From positions 62,001 to 126,000 of the forward strand of contig JAUIEZ010000001.1 of NCBI GenBank assembly GCA_030429665.1: a DNA stretch of 64,000 nt, given 5' to 3'. Shown here piece after piece: positions 1 through 9,229 of the stretch. The translations under genes and the position numbers were made by a program. The number at the start of each line of letters is the position of its first letter. The first letter of the stretch is position 1. The stretch is from Gammaproteobacteria bacterium. GTDB lineage: Bacteria > Pseudomonadota > Gammaproteobacteria > Arenicellales > CAJQKF01. Under the pieces are notes generated by a model that was given only the letters and a program-made list of their open reading frames with translations, had not been told where the DNA came from and ran no database searches.

Positions 1-313
1 AATGGGTCGCCGCCTCCTCGGTCTCCCCGCCATGCAGAACGGTTTCGAGCGCCTGGCGCTGGCCGGCGTCGGCGCGCTCGTCGATGATCGCCTGCAGTTC
101 TCCGCGACCCTCGGAAATCAGCCCGGGCCATGCATAGAGCACCGCGATGTTGAGCCCCGCCAGATCCACGTCGCCGAAGTGGCCCCTGTCGATACGAAGC
201 GTCTCGAAACCTCGACAGTTGCCGTGTGTCGGCGCCGCCTCGAACTGGCAGGGACATCCGTACGAGCAGTTGCAGTTCCCGTAGGCTTCGCCTTCGACGT
301 ACCAGTCGATCAT
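1..313 (-). CDS. DUF1326 family protein (partial, runs off left edge)
   Basis: Read on the minus strand from an ATG at 313, the frame stays open to the window edge and gives about 104 residues. It begins MIDWYVEGEAYGNCNCSYGC and continues PCQF, then a THGNCRG stretch and RIDRGHFGDVDLAGL. The cluster of five cysteines in an NCNCxYGCPCQF arrangement followed by the HGNCRG and GHFGDV blocks is the hallmark of DUF1326 proteins. Their biochemical role is not established; the cysteine pattern suggests metal binding (inference). In many genomes DUF1326 genes sit beside DUF2182 membrane proteins, but that neighbour would lie outside this window. The C-terminal half is missing here because of the window boundary, not because of a visible mutation. 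Recognition is from sequence memory only. Confidence 0.8.
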   Translation of the reverse strand, partial: MIDWYVEGEAYGNCNCSYGCPCQFEAAPTHGNCRGFETLRIDRGHFGDVDLAGLNIAVLYAWPGLISEGRGELQAIIDERADAGQRQALETVLHGGETEEAATH

Positions 314-698
314 GCCGCCCTCCCCGTGGATCGGATACTCGGGCCGGCCAGTTTACTCCCAAATGCGCGATGGTTCGAAATCCGTCGTCATCGGGCGGAC
401 GGTACAGTGCTCCTGGCGCGCACACAGACGATGTTCTCGCCGGCCTGTCCCGCAGCCGTGCGACCGTCCCGACCTGGATCAACCCCGCGCGCCACCCGCT
501 ACCGCGCCCGCATCCGACGGCGCCGGGAACTCCCGAGCACCACCGGCGCGGCAAGTCCCACGAGTTGTCCGAGGTTCGTCGTCGAGTAGAATCGGGAATG
601 ATCCGCACTTTGGAATCCCGAAAATGTCATTCGAGTGGAGGGCGGCGGGATGAGTCCACCGGGTTCGTCGTTCACCGCTCCCGGGTAATCGCCGATCC
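314..698. other. intergenic region, no gene seen
   Basis: This 385-base stretch separates the divergently arranged DUF1326 gene and the BT1-like transporter. The open frames through it are arginine/proline-rich and resemble no family. It must carry both upstream regions, but I see no convincing promoter, repeat or RNA gene. Confidence 0.5.
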
Positions 699-2336
699 AT
701 GAAACTTCCGGCGAGAGCCATTTACACCTGGGTCGACGAGATCTTCCTCGACCTCGCGCGGCAGTTCCGCTGGTCCTACCTCCCGCCCCTGATGGTCTAC
801 CTCGCCGCCGGCGTATCCGGTCTGACCGCCATCGTCGGCACGTTTTTCGTCAAGGACTATCTCGGACTATCGGCCGCCTTCCTGGCCGGGCTCGCGTTCT
901 GGGCGGGCATACCCTGGGCGCTGAAGATGCCGCTCGGCCACCTGGTCGACCTAATCTGGCGCTGGAAGGCGTTCCTGGTATGGGTGGGCGCCGGCCTCAT
1001 CGCCACGAGCGTGATCATCATGTACGCCCTTATCGCGCATACCGATGCGATCACCACCATTATGCCGGCCGAAGCCTGGTACGTCGTCTCCGTGCTGCTC
1101 GCCCCGACCGGCTACGTGGTCCAGGACGTGGTGGCCGACGCCATGACCATCGAGGCCGTTCCGGTCATCGACGAGAACGGCAACGCGTTCGGGGATGCCG
1201 ACATCAAGGCGATGCACACGACCATGCAGACCCTCGGCCGCTTCGCCATCATCAGCGGCACGGTGGCGGTCGCGGTCGTCAACATCGTCATGTTCGAGGG
1301 TGTCGAGAATCTCTCCGAGCAACAAAAGGCCGATATCTATGCCGACATCTACCTGCTCGCTTTGATCATCCCGGTGGTCTCGGTAGCCGGCGTAACGCTT
1401 GGATCGCTGTCGCTGCGCGCCCGCGCGCGACGGCTCCGCGCACAGGGGCTCGACGAAGCCGACATCCAGTCCGCGCTCTTCGCGCCCGCCGAGCCGACTG
1501 CGCCGAACTGGTGGATTCTTGGCGGCAGCGCCGTGTTCGTGGTCTTTACGCTGACAATGGGCCTGGGCGAGGTGCCTTTCGCCCAGGAGATCGTCTTCGC
1601 CGGCTCCATGATCATCGTGGTTTACCTGATCCACCGGCTGCTGCTGGAACTCGAGCCCGCCCTGCGCGGACCGCTGGTGGGCACCGCGATCATCATCTTC
1701 GTTTTCCGCGCCGTGCCGCTACCCGGCCCGGGCGCCACCTGGTTCGAAATCGACATGCTCGGATTCGATCAACAGTTCATATCGGTCCTCACCCTGATCA
1801 CGTCGGTCCTGACGCTGGCGGGACTGGTGGTGCTGCGGCCGTTGATGACGCGCCACTCCATCGCCTGGATCGTCGTTTTGCTGACCATCGCCGCGGGCTT
1901 ACTGTCGCTGCCGAACATCGGCCTGTACTACGGCATCCACGAATGGACCCAGCGCTGGACGGCCGGGGTCGTCGATGCCCGTTTCATCGCGATCATCGAT
2001 ACCGCGCTGGAATCGCCTCTCGGCCAGGTCGCGATGATCCCCATGCTGGCGTGGATCGCGCGAAACGCCCCCAAGCACCTCAAGGCGACGTTTTTCGCCG
2101 TCATGGCGTCCTTTTCAAATCTCGCGCTGTCGGCGAGCGCGCTTGGAACGAAATACCTGAACGAAATCTTCGTCGTCACCCGGGAAGTGAGCGACCAGGC
2201 CACCGGCGTCGTCTTGACCCCGGCGGACTACGGCGAACTCGGCTGGTTATTGATCGTCGTCGCCGCGATCGCCGTCGCCGCGCCGCTCGTCACGATTGCC
2301 GTCGTACAGAGAAGTTCGCTTCGCACGGCGCAGTAG
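699..2336 (+). CDS. BT1/folate-biopterin-type MFS transporter
   Basis: A 545-residue integral membrane protein with roughly 12-14 hydrophobic segments spread over its length. The block LKMPLGHLVDLIWRWKAFLV (about residues 72-91) corresponds to the conserved loop between the second and third helices of MFS-type BT1 (folate-biopterin) transporters, and the QDVVADAMTIEAVP block (about 142-155) matches the family's conserved motif after helix 4. Eukaryotic BT1 members move folates and pteridines; bacterial members are mostly uncharacterised, so the substrate cannot be named. A long soluble loop (about 240-270) splits the two halves. The gene stands alone: upstream is a long intergenic gap, downstream is a convergent HIT gene. 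ATG start chosen because the first helix begins shortly after it. Confidence 0.75.
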   Translation: MKLPARAIYTWVDEIFLDLARQFRWSYLPPLMVYLAAGVSGLTAIVGTFFVKDYLGLSAAFLAGLAFWAGIPWALKMPLGHLVDLIWRWKAFLVWVGAGLIATSVIIMYALIAHTDAITTIMPAEAWYVVSVLLAPTGYVVQDVVADAMTIEAVPVIDENGNAFGDADIKAMHTTMQTLGRFAIISGTVAVAVVNIVMFEGVENLSEQQKADIYADIYLLALIIPVVSVAGVTLGSLSLRARARRLRAQGLDEADIQSALFAPAEPTAPNWWILGGSAVFVVFTLTMGLGEVPFAQEIVFAGSMIIVVYLIHRLLLELEPALRGPLVGTAIIIFVFRAVPLPGPGATWFEIDMLGFDQQFISVLTLITSVLTLAGLVVLRPLMTRHSIAWIVVLLTIAAGLLSLPNIGLYYGIHEWTQRWTAGVVDARFIAIIDTALESPLGQVAMIPMLAWIARNAPKHLKATFFAVMASFSNLALSASALGTKYLNEIFVVTREVSDQATGVVLTPADYGELGWLLIVVAAIAVAAPLVTIAVVQRSSLRTAQ

Positions 2337-2436
2337 CGCGCCGCGAACGACTGATCGATGGCGGACGGAACAAGGACTTTCCGCGATAGCCGAGGTCAGC
2401 GACGGGACGAACAACGCGCGGGAACCCGGGAAACGG

Positions 2437-2832
2437 TCAGCCTGAACCTTCCAGGAGCTGGTAGCGCTGCTTTTGCGGTATCACCGCGCGAACGCCGCCC
2501 TGGGGATTCTCGACGTCGCCGACGTATCGCGGAATAAGGTGGATGTGCAGGTGCATCACCGACTGTCCGGCCGCCTTGCCGACGTTGATTCCGACATTGT
2601 ACCCGTCCGGAGAATGCTCGCGATCGAGATGGGCCTTCGCATTGGCGACCATCTCCCACAGCGCGACGCGCTCATCGTCGGTACATTCAAAGTAGTTGGC
2701 AAAGTGGCGTCTTGGCACGATGAGCATGTGTCCGTCGCTCACCGGATGGCGATCGTACCAGGCCTGCGACCATTCGTCGGACAGCACGACGCGATCTTCG
2801 GCCCGGTTGCAGAATCGGCAGGTATCGGTCAC
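2437..2832 (-). CDS. HIT family nucleotide-binding hydrolase
   Basis: A 131-residue protein of normal HIT length. The histidine triad HLHIHLIP lies at residues 94-101 (H94, H96, H98), preceded by the usual GYNVGINVGKAAGQSV segment that forms the nucleotide pocket. HIT-domain proteins of this short type (Hint/Fhit-like) hydrolyse nucleotide phosphoramidates or dinucleoside polyphosphates through a covalent histidine-AMP intermediate. An N-terminal CxxC (C5, C8) fits the zinc site present in many bacterial members. It is a stand-alone gene convergent with the BT1-like transporter. The exact substrate cannot be read from sequence; family assignment is firm. Confidence 0.92.
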   Translation of the reverse strand: MTDTCRFCNRAEDRVVLSDEWSQAWYDRHPVSDGHMLIVPRRHFANYFECTDDERVALWEMVANAKAHLDREHSPDGYNVGINVGKAAGQSVMHLHIHLIPRYVGDVENPQGGVRAVIPQKQRYQLLEGSG

Positions 2833-3036
2833 CAGGAATCCCCGTCTCGCATTGTTTGAAAATGTCGCGTTGAACGTCGCAACCGGAAAACATCTCGGAT
2901 CGGTTCACAGCGACTCATCACGGCGCACCCATCGAGGCCGGGTCGCCGGCACGGCCCGCGGTAATGGCGCGCAGGGCGCGATTCTACCGGGATTCGCCGG
3001 GTGCCGGTACTTCCCGAAGACCGATCGCGCGGCAGT

Positions 3037-4644
3037 CTACAACTGCGATTCGATCGGCAACAGTCGCAGCAACGTTACCGCCACTCGCAACCACAGCGAG
3101 GTTTGTGGCTCGTGGATCCATGCCTGGCTTTCGCCGGCTGCCGTCCAGGTAATCGACTCGCCGCCGGCGAGGGTCTCCTCCAGGGACAGCCGCCACGCGG
3201 CCGTCGAGGTAAATTGCTCGAACCACTCGATCATGTCCGATGCGATGATCTGCGAATCGATCACCAGTCCGATCTCGGTATTCTCGTGAATGGATCGCGG
3301 GTCGAGGTTCAGCGAGCCGACGAACACCCGCTGCCGGTCGAACACGAACGACTTGGCGTGCAGGCTGGCGGCGGACGAACCGCCAAGCGGGCTTCCCACG
3401 ACCGAGAACTCATCCTCGCCCGGCCGCGCCTCGAACAGTTCCACCCCGGCGCGAAGCAGCTCCCGTCGGTATCGGGCGTATCCCGCATGCACAACGGGTA
3501 CGTCCGTCGAGGCGAGCGAATTGGTGAGCACCCGAACCCGGACGCCTCGTGAAACGAGCTCCGCCAGGAAGGCCGCGCCCGCGCGCCCGGGCACGAAGTA
3601 CGGCGAAATGATCACCAAGTCGTGCGTCGTGCCGCTGAACAGGGGCCGTAGCTCCGCCGCCAGTTCGTACTCCGACGAGGCATGCGGCGGATCGATCTTC
3701 TCCGGTCCGTCCGAGACCAGGTGCGCATCGACCCATTCGAGCTGCAGGTTCCCGTCACGGAATTTTCCCGCGAGCCCCGATTCTTTCAGGGCCTCCCGAT
3801 ACGCTTTCTCGGACACCGCGGCGCCGGCATGCGCACGTCGCGTGGCCCGCTCGGCATCGGCGCTCAACCGATCGGTGTCCAGCACTTCGACCGGGTAGGA
3901 GAGATCGCTGTTCCAGAAGGCGTCGAACGATTCGGATACCTCTTCCACGACCGTACCGGCGACCAGGGCATCTAGATCGGTGAAGTTCATCTCGCCCGAC
4001 GCACCGAAATACTCGTCGCCGATATTGCGGCCGCCGATCACGGCCACCGCGTTGTCCACCGTAAACGACTTGTTGTGCATCCGCCGGGTGATCTGCCCAT
4101 ACCGGGTGGCGAACTGCAACGCCCGCGGCGAGCCGCGGGCAAAGGGGTTAAATACGCGCACTTCTATTTCGGGATGATTCGCCAGCGCCGCGGCAGCACT
4201 CTCGCGGCCGCCGAAATCGATGTCATCGACCAGCAAGCGAACGCGAACGCCGCGGTCCGCGGCAGCCAGCAAGTGATCGGTGAACAACCGACCGGTGAGA
4301 TCGTCGTGATACAGGTAGTACTGCGCATCGATGGTACGCTCGGCCAGTTGCGCGAGCACGGCGCGCGCGACGAACGCATCCAGGCCGTCGTCGAGCAGCA
4401 ATACGCCGCTCTTGCCCGAATGCCCGGCCGCCGCCGTGGCGACCCGCTGCCCGAGAAACGTCTGCCCGGCATCGTCGATGGCGAACGACGGCTCTCGTTC
4501 GAAGTCGGTTGGCAACGTGGCACAGCCAGGCGATAGAAGAACGACCGTCAGCAACGCACATACCCGACCGAACAACGGTCGTACTCGACGAGTAAACTTG
4601 CGTCGCGCCGGCGTGGCTTCGGACGATGTCGAGCAAGCGCGCAT
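3037..4644 (-). CDS. phospholipase D-family lipoprotein (cardiolipin synthase-like)
   Basis: Two complete HxK(x)4D catalytic motifs are visible: MHNKSFTVDN with the following GGRNIGDEYF in the middle of the protein, and LHAKSFVFDR with GSLNLDPRS near the C-terminus. This paired arrangement defines phospholipase D/cardiolipin synthase enzymes, which transfer phosphatidyl groups through a phosphohistidine intermediate. Unlike membrane-bound cardiolipin synthases, it has one N-terminal hydrophobic stretch ending in LLSPGCA, a lipobox, so it should be an exported lipoprotein acting in the periplasm, resembling the lipobox-bearing ClsC/YmdC-like group. I prefer the ATG at 4644; an in-frame GTG at 4695 would add 17 residues. 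Physiological substrate is unknown. Confidence 0.85.
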   Translation of the reverse strand: MRACSTSSEATPARRKFTRRVRPLFGRVCALLTVVLLSPGCATLPTDFEREPSFAIDDAGQTFLGQRVATAAAGHSGKSGVLLLDDGLDAFVARAVLAQLAERTIDAQYYLYHDDLTGRLFTDHLLAAADRGVRVRLLVDDIDFGGRESAAAALANHPEIEVRVFNPFARGSPRALQFATRYGQITRRMHNKSFTVDNAVAVIGGRNIGDEYFGASGEMNFTDLDALVAGTVVEEVSESFDAFWNSDLSYPVEVLDTDRLSADAERATRRAHAGAAVSEKAYREALKESGLAGKFRDGNLQLEWVDAHLVSDGPEKIDPPHASSEYELAAELRPLFSGTTHDLVIISPYFVPGRAGAAFLAELVSRGVRVRVLTNSLASTDVPVVHAGYARYRRELLRAGVELFEARPGEDEFSVVGSPLGGSSAASLHAKSFVFDRQRVFVGSLNLDPRSIHENTEIGLVIDSQIIASDMIEWFEQFTSTAAWRLSLEETLAGGESITWTAAGESQAWIHEPQTSLWLRVAVTLLRLLPIESQL

Positions 4645-4755
4645 CACTGGACGTCTTTCAATACCTTTCTGGGATTCGCATTGTAAGCAATTCACCTCGT
4701 GTCACATCTTTCGTATCCACACCGTACCTCATCCGTCTGGCGATTTACCACCGCA

Positions 4756-5664
4756 CTATCCCGACGTTCGCCACCTTCGTACCTGATCGCGAAACACCTC
4801 GACGAAAGCCTGCACCGCGGGCGTCAGCTTCTTCCCCTTGTACTTGATGATGCCAACGTCGCGATAGACCGCTGGCCGCCTGATCGGAATCGTCTTCAGC
4901 AATGGCTGGCTGAGCATCGAGACCGCCATCGACGGCAGCGCCGTGACGCCGAGTCCGGCCTCCACCATTCCCCCCAGCGTATAGTGGTGCTTGGTCTCGT
5001 GCAGCGGCACCAATCGCAGGCGCTCGGCTGCAAGCGCCGAGTCCAGTATCTCACGCACGATCGAGTCTTTTGTCATGGTCAGGAAAGGGGCTTCCGTCAG
5101 ATCCTTCAGGGTAACGCTTCGCCGCCGCGTCCAGGGATGCTGCTTTGGCACGATCGCCACGTAGGCATCTCGCGCCAGGCGTTCGAACTCGAAGTCGCTT
5201 TCCTTCGGCGGCGAAGGACCGATGCCGATTTCCGCCTCGTCGCGTACCAGCTCTCCAAGTATGTCCGCCGCGACGACGTCGTGAACGGAAAGCTGTATGC
5301 CGGGGAACTGGTTCTGGAACCGCGCCATGGCGTCGGGAAGGAAACGCGCGGCGATCGTCGGCACGCACGCGATCACCACGCGACCGCGCTGCAGCGCAGC
5401 CTCGTCCTTCAACTCGTCGACGATATCGCCCAGATCGGTAAGCAGCCGTTCGGCGCGGTGCCTGAATCGTTCGCCGGCGCGCGTCACGCGCACGCGCCGC
5501 GTGGTGCGATCGAGCACCGCGATGCCGAGTTCGTCCTCGAGTTGCTGAACGTGTGCCGTTACCGCGGGCTGGGAGAGATGGACCCGCTCCGACGCGGCTC
5601 GAAAACTGCCCGTCTCGACTACCGCCAGGAAAGTGCGAATCTGCTTGATGGAGATATTATTCAT
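4756..5664 (-). CDS. LysR-type transcriptional regulator
   Basis: A 302-residue LysR protein of standard length. The N-terminal winged helix-turn-helix reads IRTFLAVVETGSFRAASERV then HLSQPAVTAHVQQLEDELG (about residues 9-47); the rest is the periplasmic-binding-protein-like effector domain, with the typical GLGVTALPS segment near residue 237. It is transcribed divergently from the ornithine-cyclodeaminase/CoA-transferase/TRAP genes and is very likely their regulator, by the usual LysR layout. No Shine-Dalgarno sequence precedes the ATG, and the start codon lies inside an AT-rich inverted repeat, consistent with autoregulation or leaderless translation. The inducer is unknown but is presumably the transported substrate of the neighbouring island. 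Confidence 0.92.
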   Translation of the reverse strand: MNNISIKQIRTFLAVVETGSFRAASERVHLSQPAVTAHVQQLEDELGIAVLDRTTRRVRVTRAGERFRHRAERLLTDLGDIVDELKDEAALQRGRVVIACVPTIAARFLPDAMARFQNQFPGIQLSVHDVVAADILGELVRDEAEIGIGPSPPKESDFEFERLARDAYVAIVPKQHPWTRRRSVTLKDLTEAPFLTMTKDSIVREILDSALAAERLRLVPLHETKHHYTLGGMVEAGLGVTALPSMAVSMLSQPLLKTIPIRRPAVYRDVGIIKYKGKKLTPAVQAFVEVFRDQVRRWRTSG

Positions 5665-5676
5665 ATTTTATGAATA
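5658..5676. promoter_or_regulatory. AT-rich inverted repeat, probable LysR operator
   Basis: TATTCATA and TATGAATA are perfect 8-base arms separated by TTT. The core fits the T-N11-A LysR box with dyad symmetry. It overlaps the start codon of the LysR gene (5662-5664) and sits in the divergent region upstream of the GTG start at 5789, inside a markedly AT-rich patch. Operator function is inferred. Confidence 0.5.
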
Positions 5677-5788
5677 GTTTATTTAATCTTTAAAATTGTA
5701 TTGAGTAATCGCCAATGCTTCAATAATCAAAAATCAGTGCCGTCGGCCACAACGGCCACGCCGACAAGTAACAGGAGGACCCAGCAAC

Positions 5789-6910
5789 GTGAGCGAAACG
5801 CTCCTCGTCACTAACCAGGACATGCCCGGCCTCGCCACCATCGGTGAGTGCATCGAGGCGATCGAGCATGCCTACCTCGAGCATGGCCAGGGCACCGCGC
5901 GGGAACTGCCGCGCCGCCGCATCTACCATCCGCGCGAAGACCCGCCCGACCACTACTACTGGTTCAACGAGATGGCGGGCATTGTGCCCGGTGTTCGCAG
6001 CATGGGATTGCGCGTGAACTCGGCGACCGTGAACGTGGCACGAAAACGCGGTAATGCCCGTCTCGGCTTCCCCGGCGCGTTTTCCGCCCTGGTGTTCCTG
6101 TTCGATACCGAGACGACCGAGTTGCTCGCCATTCTTCAGGACTTCTACATCAACCCGATTCGGGTCGCCGCCACCAGTGCCATCGTCACCAAACGCCTGG
6201 CCCGGGACGACTCGAGGGTGATGGGCCTGTTCGGCTCGGGCACCCAGGCGCTGCTCCAGGTTCAGTGCCATCGGGCGGTAACCGGCATCGAGGAGGTTCG
6301 GGTCTACAGCACCCGCCCCGAGCGACGAGAGAAAGTCGCCGCGCAGTTGAACGAACTGGCCGGCATCAACGCTGTCGCCGTGGATCATCCACGGGACGCC
6401 GTGAGGGGATGCGACATCGTCACCACCGCCACCAGTTCCAACGAACCGGTCTTCGACGGCGACTGGCTCGAACCCGGCACCCACGTCAACACCATGATCG
6501 GCTCGGACTACTTTCTGCCGCGCCGCGAGACCGACGACAAGACGGTGCTGAAGAGCGACATCATCGTGGTGAACTCCAGGGAATCCGTGCGACTCGACAA
6601 GCAGCCCGAGCTGTATCCGCACCTGCAGCGCGGCACGCTCAACTGGGACGACGTCTACGAGATCGGCGACCTGATGGTGAAGCGTCATATCCACGGGCGC
6701 TCGACCAGCCAGCAGATCACCTATCACAACAATAATGTCGGCATGGGAATCCAGTTTGCCGCCATGGGTCGTTTGCTCTACGAAAAGGCCATGGAACGCG
6801 GCGTCGGCACCGGCGTCGACTCGCGTTTCTTCATGCAATACGACGACGACCTGCGCGCCATTCGCGACACCGCCTTCCTGGCTGACGCAGACGCGGTCGA
6901 GGTGAACTAG
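5789..6910 (+). CDS. ornithine cyclodeaminase/mu-crystallin family protein
   Basis: A 373-residue protein of the OCD/mu-crystallin family. The conserved features are the MGLRVNS segment, DTETTELLAILQDFYINPIRVAATSA (about residues 110-135, substrate and active-site lysine/arginine region), the Rossmann-type GLFGSGTQA at about 150-158 and the DIVTTATSSNEPVF block. Family members convert L-ornithine to proline, reduce cyclic imines (Pyr2C/ketimine reductases), or act as other NAD(P)-dependent amino-acid dehydrogenases, so the substrate is left open. It starts with GTG, preceded by AGGAGG at 5773-5778, the best ribosome site in this island. It is the first gene of the plus-strand operon that continues three bases later with a class III CoA-transferase. 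Confidence 0.85.
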   Translation: MSETLLVTNQDMPGLATIGECIEAIEHAYLEHGQGTARELPRRRIYHPREDPPDHYYWFNEMAGIVPGVRSMGLRVNSATVNVARKRGNARLGFPGAFSALVFLFDTETTELLAILQDFYINPIRVAATSAIVTKRLARDDSRVMGLFGSGTQALLQVQCHRAVTGIEEVRVYSTRPERREKVAAQLNELAGINAVAVDHPRDAVRGCDIVTTATSSNEPVFDGDWLEPGTHVNTMIGSDYFLPRRETDDKTVLKSDIIVVNSRESVRLDKQPELYPHLQRGTLNWDDVYEIGDLMVKRHIHGRSTSQQITYHNNNVGMGIQFAAMGRLLYEKAMERGVGTGVDSRFFMQYDDDLRAIRDTAFLADADAVEVN

Positions 6911-6913
6911 GCC

Positions 6914-8155
6914 ATGGACCGCGCCGAATACCGCGACGAGTTCCCGCACGCCGCGCCGAGCAAGTCGAAACCGCTCGCCGGCGTCACCGTGATCGACGCG
7001 GGCAACATGGTCGCGGCGCCATTCGCCACGGTGTTGATGGCGGATTTCGGCGCCGAGGTGATCAAGATCGAGCATCCCGAAACGGGCGACGGCCAGCGGC
7101 GACTGGAACCGATCAAGAACGGCGTGCCGCTGTGGTGGAAGAACATCTCGCGCAACAAGCAGTGCGTCACGCTGAACCTGGGTAAACCCGAGGGTGCCGA
7201 GGTGTTCCGCGACCTCGTCACCAGCGCCGACGTGGTCGTCGAGAACTATCGCCCGGGCACGTTCGAACGTTGGGGACTGTCGTGGGAGTCGTTGCGCGCC
7301 GTCAACGAGCGGTTGGTCATGCTGCGCATCTCGGGGTTCGGTCAAACCGGCCCCTACAGCAGCCGTCCCGCCTTCGGTCGCGTTGCCGAGGCCATGAGCG
7401 GGCTGTCACACCTGATCGGCGAAGCCGACGGCCCGCCCATGTCGCCAGGCTATCCGCTTGGCGATCTCATCGCCGGTCTGTTCGGTGCCTACTCGGTGAT
7501 GATGGCGTTGTACCACCGTGACGTGCACGACGGCCCCGGCCAGGTTATAGACCTTGCGCTGTACGAAGCGGTGTTCCGACTGCTCGATTTCGACCCGCTG
7601 GAATTCGACCAGCTTGGCACCGTGCACACACGCACCGGCAACCGCGTCGCTTACGCGGCTCCGAGCTCGACGTTTCGCACCCGCGACGACAAGTACATCA
7701 CCCTGGCCGCTACCACCCAGCGGGTATGGGAGCGGCTGTGCGCGGCGATCGACCGCGAGGATCTCGTTTCCGACCCGCGCTTCGTGGACAACCCGCGCCG
7801 GGTAGAGCGCTCCGAGGAGATCAACGGCGTGGTGGAGTCGTGGATGAGGGAACGCAATCGCGAGGAGGCCAGCGCGCGGCTGAACGAGTTCTCCGTGCCG
7901 CACTCGGCAATCTACGATATGCGAGACGTGTTTCGCGACGCGCAATACCGTGCCCGACAGGCCATGGTACGGGTCGCCGACAACGATCTCGGCGACGCGC
8001 TCGTGCACAACGTCGTGCCGCGCCTGTCCGAAACGCCCGGGTCGGTGGATTGCCTGGGCGCGGCGATGGGCGCCCACAACGAAGCGGTCTATCGCGACCG
8101 GCTAGGTTACCCGCCGGAAAAGCTCAACAGACTCAAGGAAGACGGTGTTATATAG
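6914..8155 (+). CDS. class III (CaiB/BaiF) CoA-transferase
   Basis: A 413-residue protein of normal length for family III CoA-transferases. Diagnostic stretches are GVTVIDAGNMVAAPFATVLMADFGAEVIKIEHP near the N-terminus (given here only as a description of the nucleotide-pocket region at about residues 23-55), SRNKQCVTLNLGKPEG, and YRPGTFERWGL. The catalytic aspartate expected after the NLGKPEG/VVENYRPG region lies in the GEADGPP-GYPLGDL segment (about 167-185). These enzymes move CoA between carboxylic acids. Sitting directly behind the OCD-like gene and ahead of a TRAP transporter, it probably activates the imported acid or a derivative (inference). Confidence 0.93.
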   Translation: MDRAEYRDEFPHAAPSKSKPLAGVTVIDAGNMVAAPFATVLMADFGAEVIKIEHPETGDGQRRLEPIKNGVPLWWKNISRNKQCVTLNLGKPEGAEVFRDLVTSADVVVENYRPGTFERWGLSWESLRAVNERLVMLRISGFGQTGPYSSRPAFGRVAEAMSGLSHLIGEADGPPMSPGYPLGDLIAGLFGAYSVMMALYHRDVHDGPGQVIDLALYEAVFRLLDFDPLEFDQLGTVHTRTGNRVAYAAPSSTFRTRDDKYITLAATTQRVWERLCAAIDREDLVSDPRFVDNPRRVERSEEINGVVESWMRERNREEASARLNEFSVPHSAIYDMRDVFRDAQYRARQAMVRVADNDLGDALVHNVVPRLSETPGSVDCLGAAMGAHNEAVYRDRLGYPPEKLNRLKEDGVI

Positions 8156-8208
8156 AGGCAAGGCCCGCCCGAAGTCAGACTACTACTACAAAACGAGGAG
8201 GAAAGACG

Positions 8209-9201
8209 ATGTTGAATCGAATCATCAAGACGGCCGCGATCGCGGTCACGCTGGCCGCCGCAGGCAGCGCCCAGGCCCAGGACGCGTATCGTTGGACGCT
8301 GTCGGGCGCGAGCCCCGAGGGACTTTGGTCCATGCTCGGCGCCGGCGTGGACTCGGCGCTGCGCACCAGCCATGACGGCTCCGTGGTGACCTACCAGACC
8401 TCGGGCGGCGGGCTCGCCAACGTGGGCATTCTCGATGCCGGGAACGCAGACCTGGGCATCGTCCACAATATCGAGCTGAAAGTGGCCGTCGACGGCGCCG
8501 AGCCGTTCAAGGCGCCGGTGACGAGCCTGCGCGCCATCGCGGTACTGTACAACTGGGCGCCGATGCAGATGGTCATCACGAAGAGCTTCATGGAAGAGCA
8601 CGGTATCACCAGCATGCGCGACATTGCCGGGAAAAAGCCGCCGCTTCGCATCGCGGTGAACCAGCGAGGCAACATGGTGCAGGAGACCAACAAGCAGATC
8701 CTCGACGCGTACGGGATCACTTACGAGGATATCGAGTCCTGGGGCGGACAGGTCGTCTATGCGCCGGGCGGCGAGATGGCCAACCTGTTCAACGACCGAC
8801 GCATCGACATGGCCGGTAACGGCGTGTTCGTGCCCTACCGCTACTTCACCCGCGTGGCCGAGAACATGGCGCTGGACATCCTGCCGCTGGAGCAGGACGT
8901 CATCGAGCAGGTCGCCGCGGCCTCCGGCGCCGATCCGTACCTGATCAAGGCCGGCGGTTACGAGTGGCTGGATCACGACGTACCGACGGTCGCCCTCTCC
9001 GCGGTGCTGGTGGCAAGCGACAAGATGTCCGAACAGGACGCCTACAATTTGACCAAGGCCCTGGTGTCCAACGTTGGCAAGATCCAGGAGGTACACAAGT
9101 CCATGGCCGCGCTGACGCCCGGACTCATGGCTTCCTTGACGGTCGCGCCCTATCACCCGGGCGCGGAGAAGTACTACCGCGAAGCCGGCCTGATGGACTG
9201 A
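8209..9201 (+). CDS. TAXI-family TRAP transporter solute receptor
   Basis: A 330-residue exported receptor. The start at 8209 is fixed by GAGGAGG at 8195-8201 and by the signal peptide that follows (MLNRIIKTAAIAVTLAAAGS with cleavage near AQAQ-DAY). Longer upstream reading frames are spurious. The mature part has the TAXI pattern: a short WTLSGASPEGLWSMLG opening, a GGGLANVGILDAGNADLGIV stretch that lines the binding cleft, and DRRIDMAGNGVFVPYRYF. TAXI receptors work with fused TRAP permeases, and exactly such a permease is the next gene, 28 bases downstream. Known TAXI ligands are small acids such as glutamate; the real ligand is unknown. Confidence 0.88.
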   Translation: MLNRIIKTAAIAVTLAAAGSAQAQDAYRWTLSGASPEGLWSMLGAGVDSALRTSHDGSVVTYQTSGGGLANVGILDAGNADLGIVHNIELKVAVDGAEPFKAPVTSLRAIAVLYNWAPMQMVITKSFMEEHGITSMRDIAGKKPPLRIAVNQRGNMVQETNKQILDAYGITYEDIESWGGQVVYAPGGEMANLFNDRRIDMAGNGVFVPYRYFTRVAENMALDILPLEQDVIEQVAAASGADPYLIKAGGYEWLDHDVPTVALSAVLVASDKMSEQDAYNLTKALVSNVGKIQEVHKSMAALTPGLMASLTVAPYHPGAEKYYREAGLMD

Positions 9202-9229
9202 CAATCGCGTCGACCGGGAATTCCAGTCC

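Noticed and set aside
5720-7345. 541-codon open frame on the minus strand
   Set aside because: Antisense to the ornithine-cyclodeaminase-like and CoA-transferase genes, both with clear family motifs; no domain in the antisense product.
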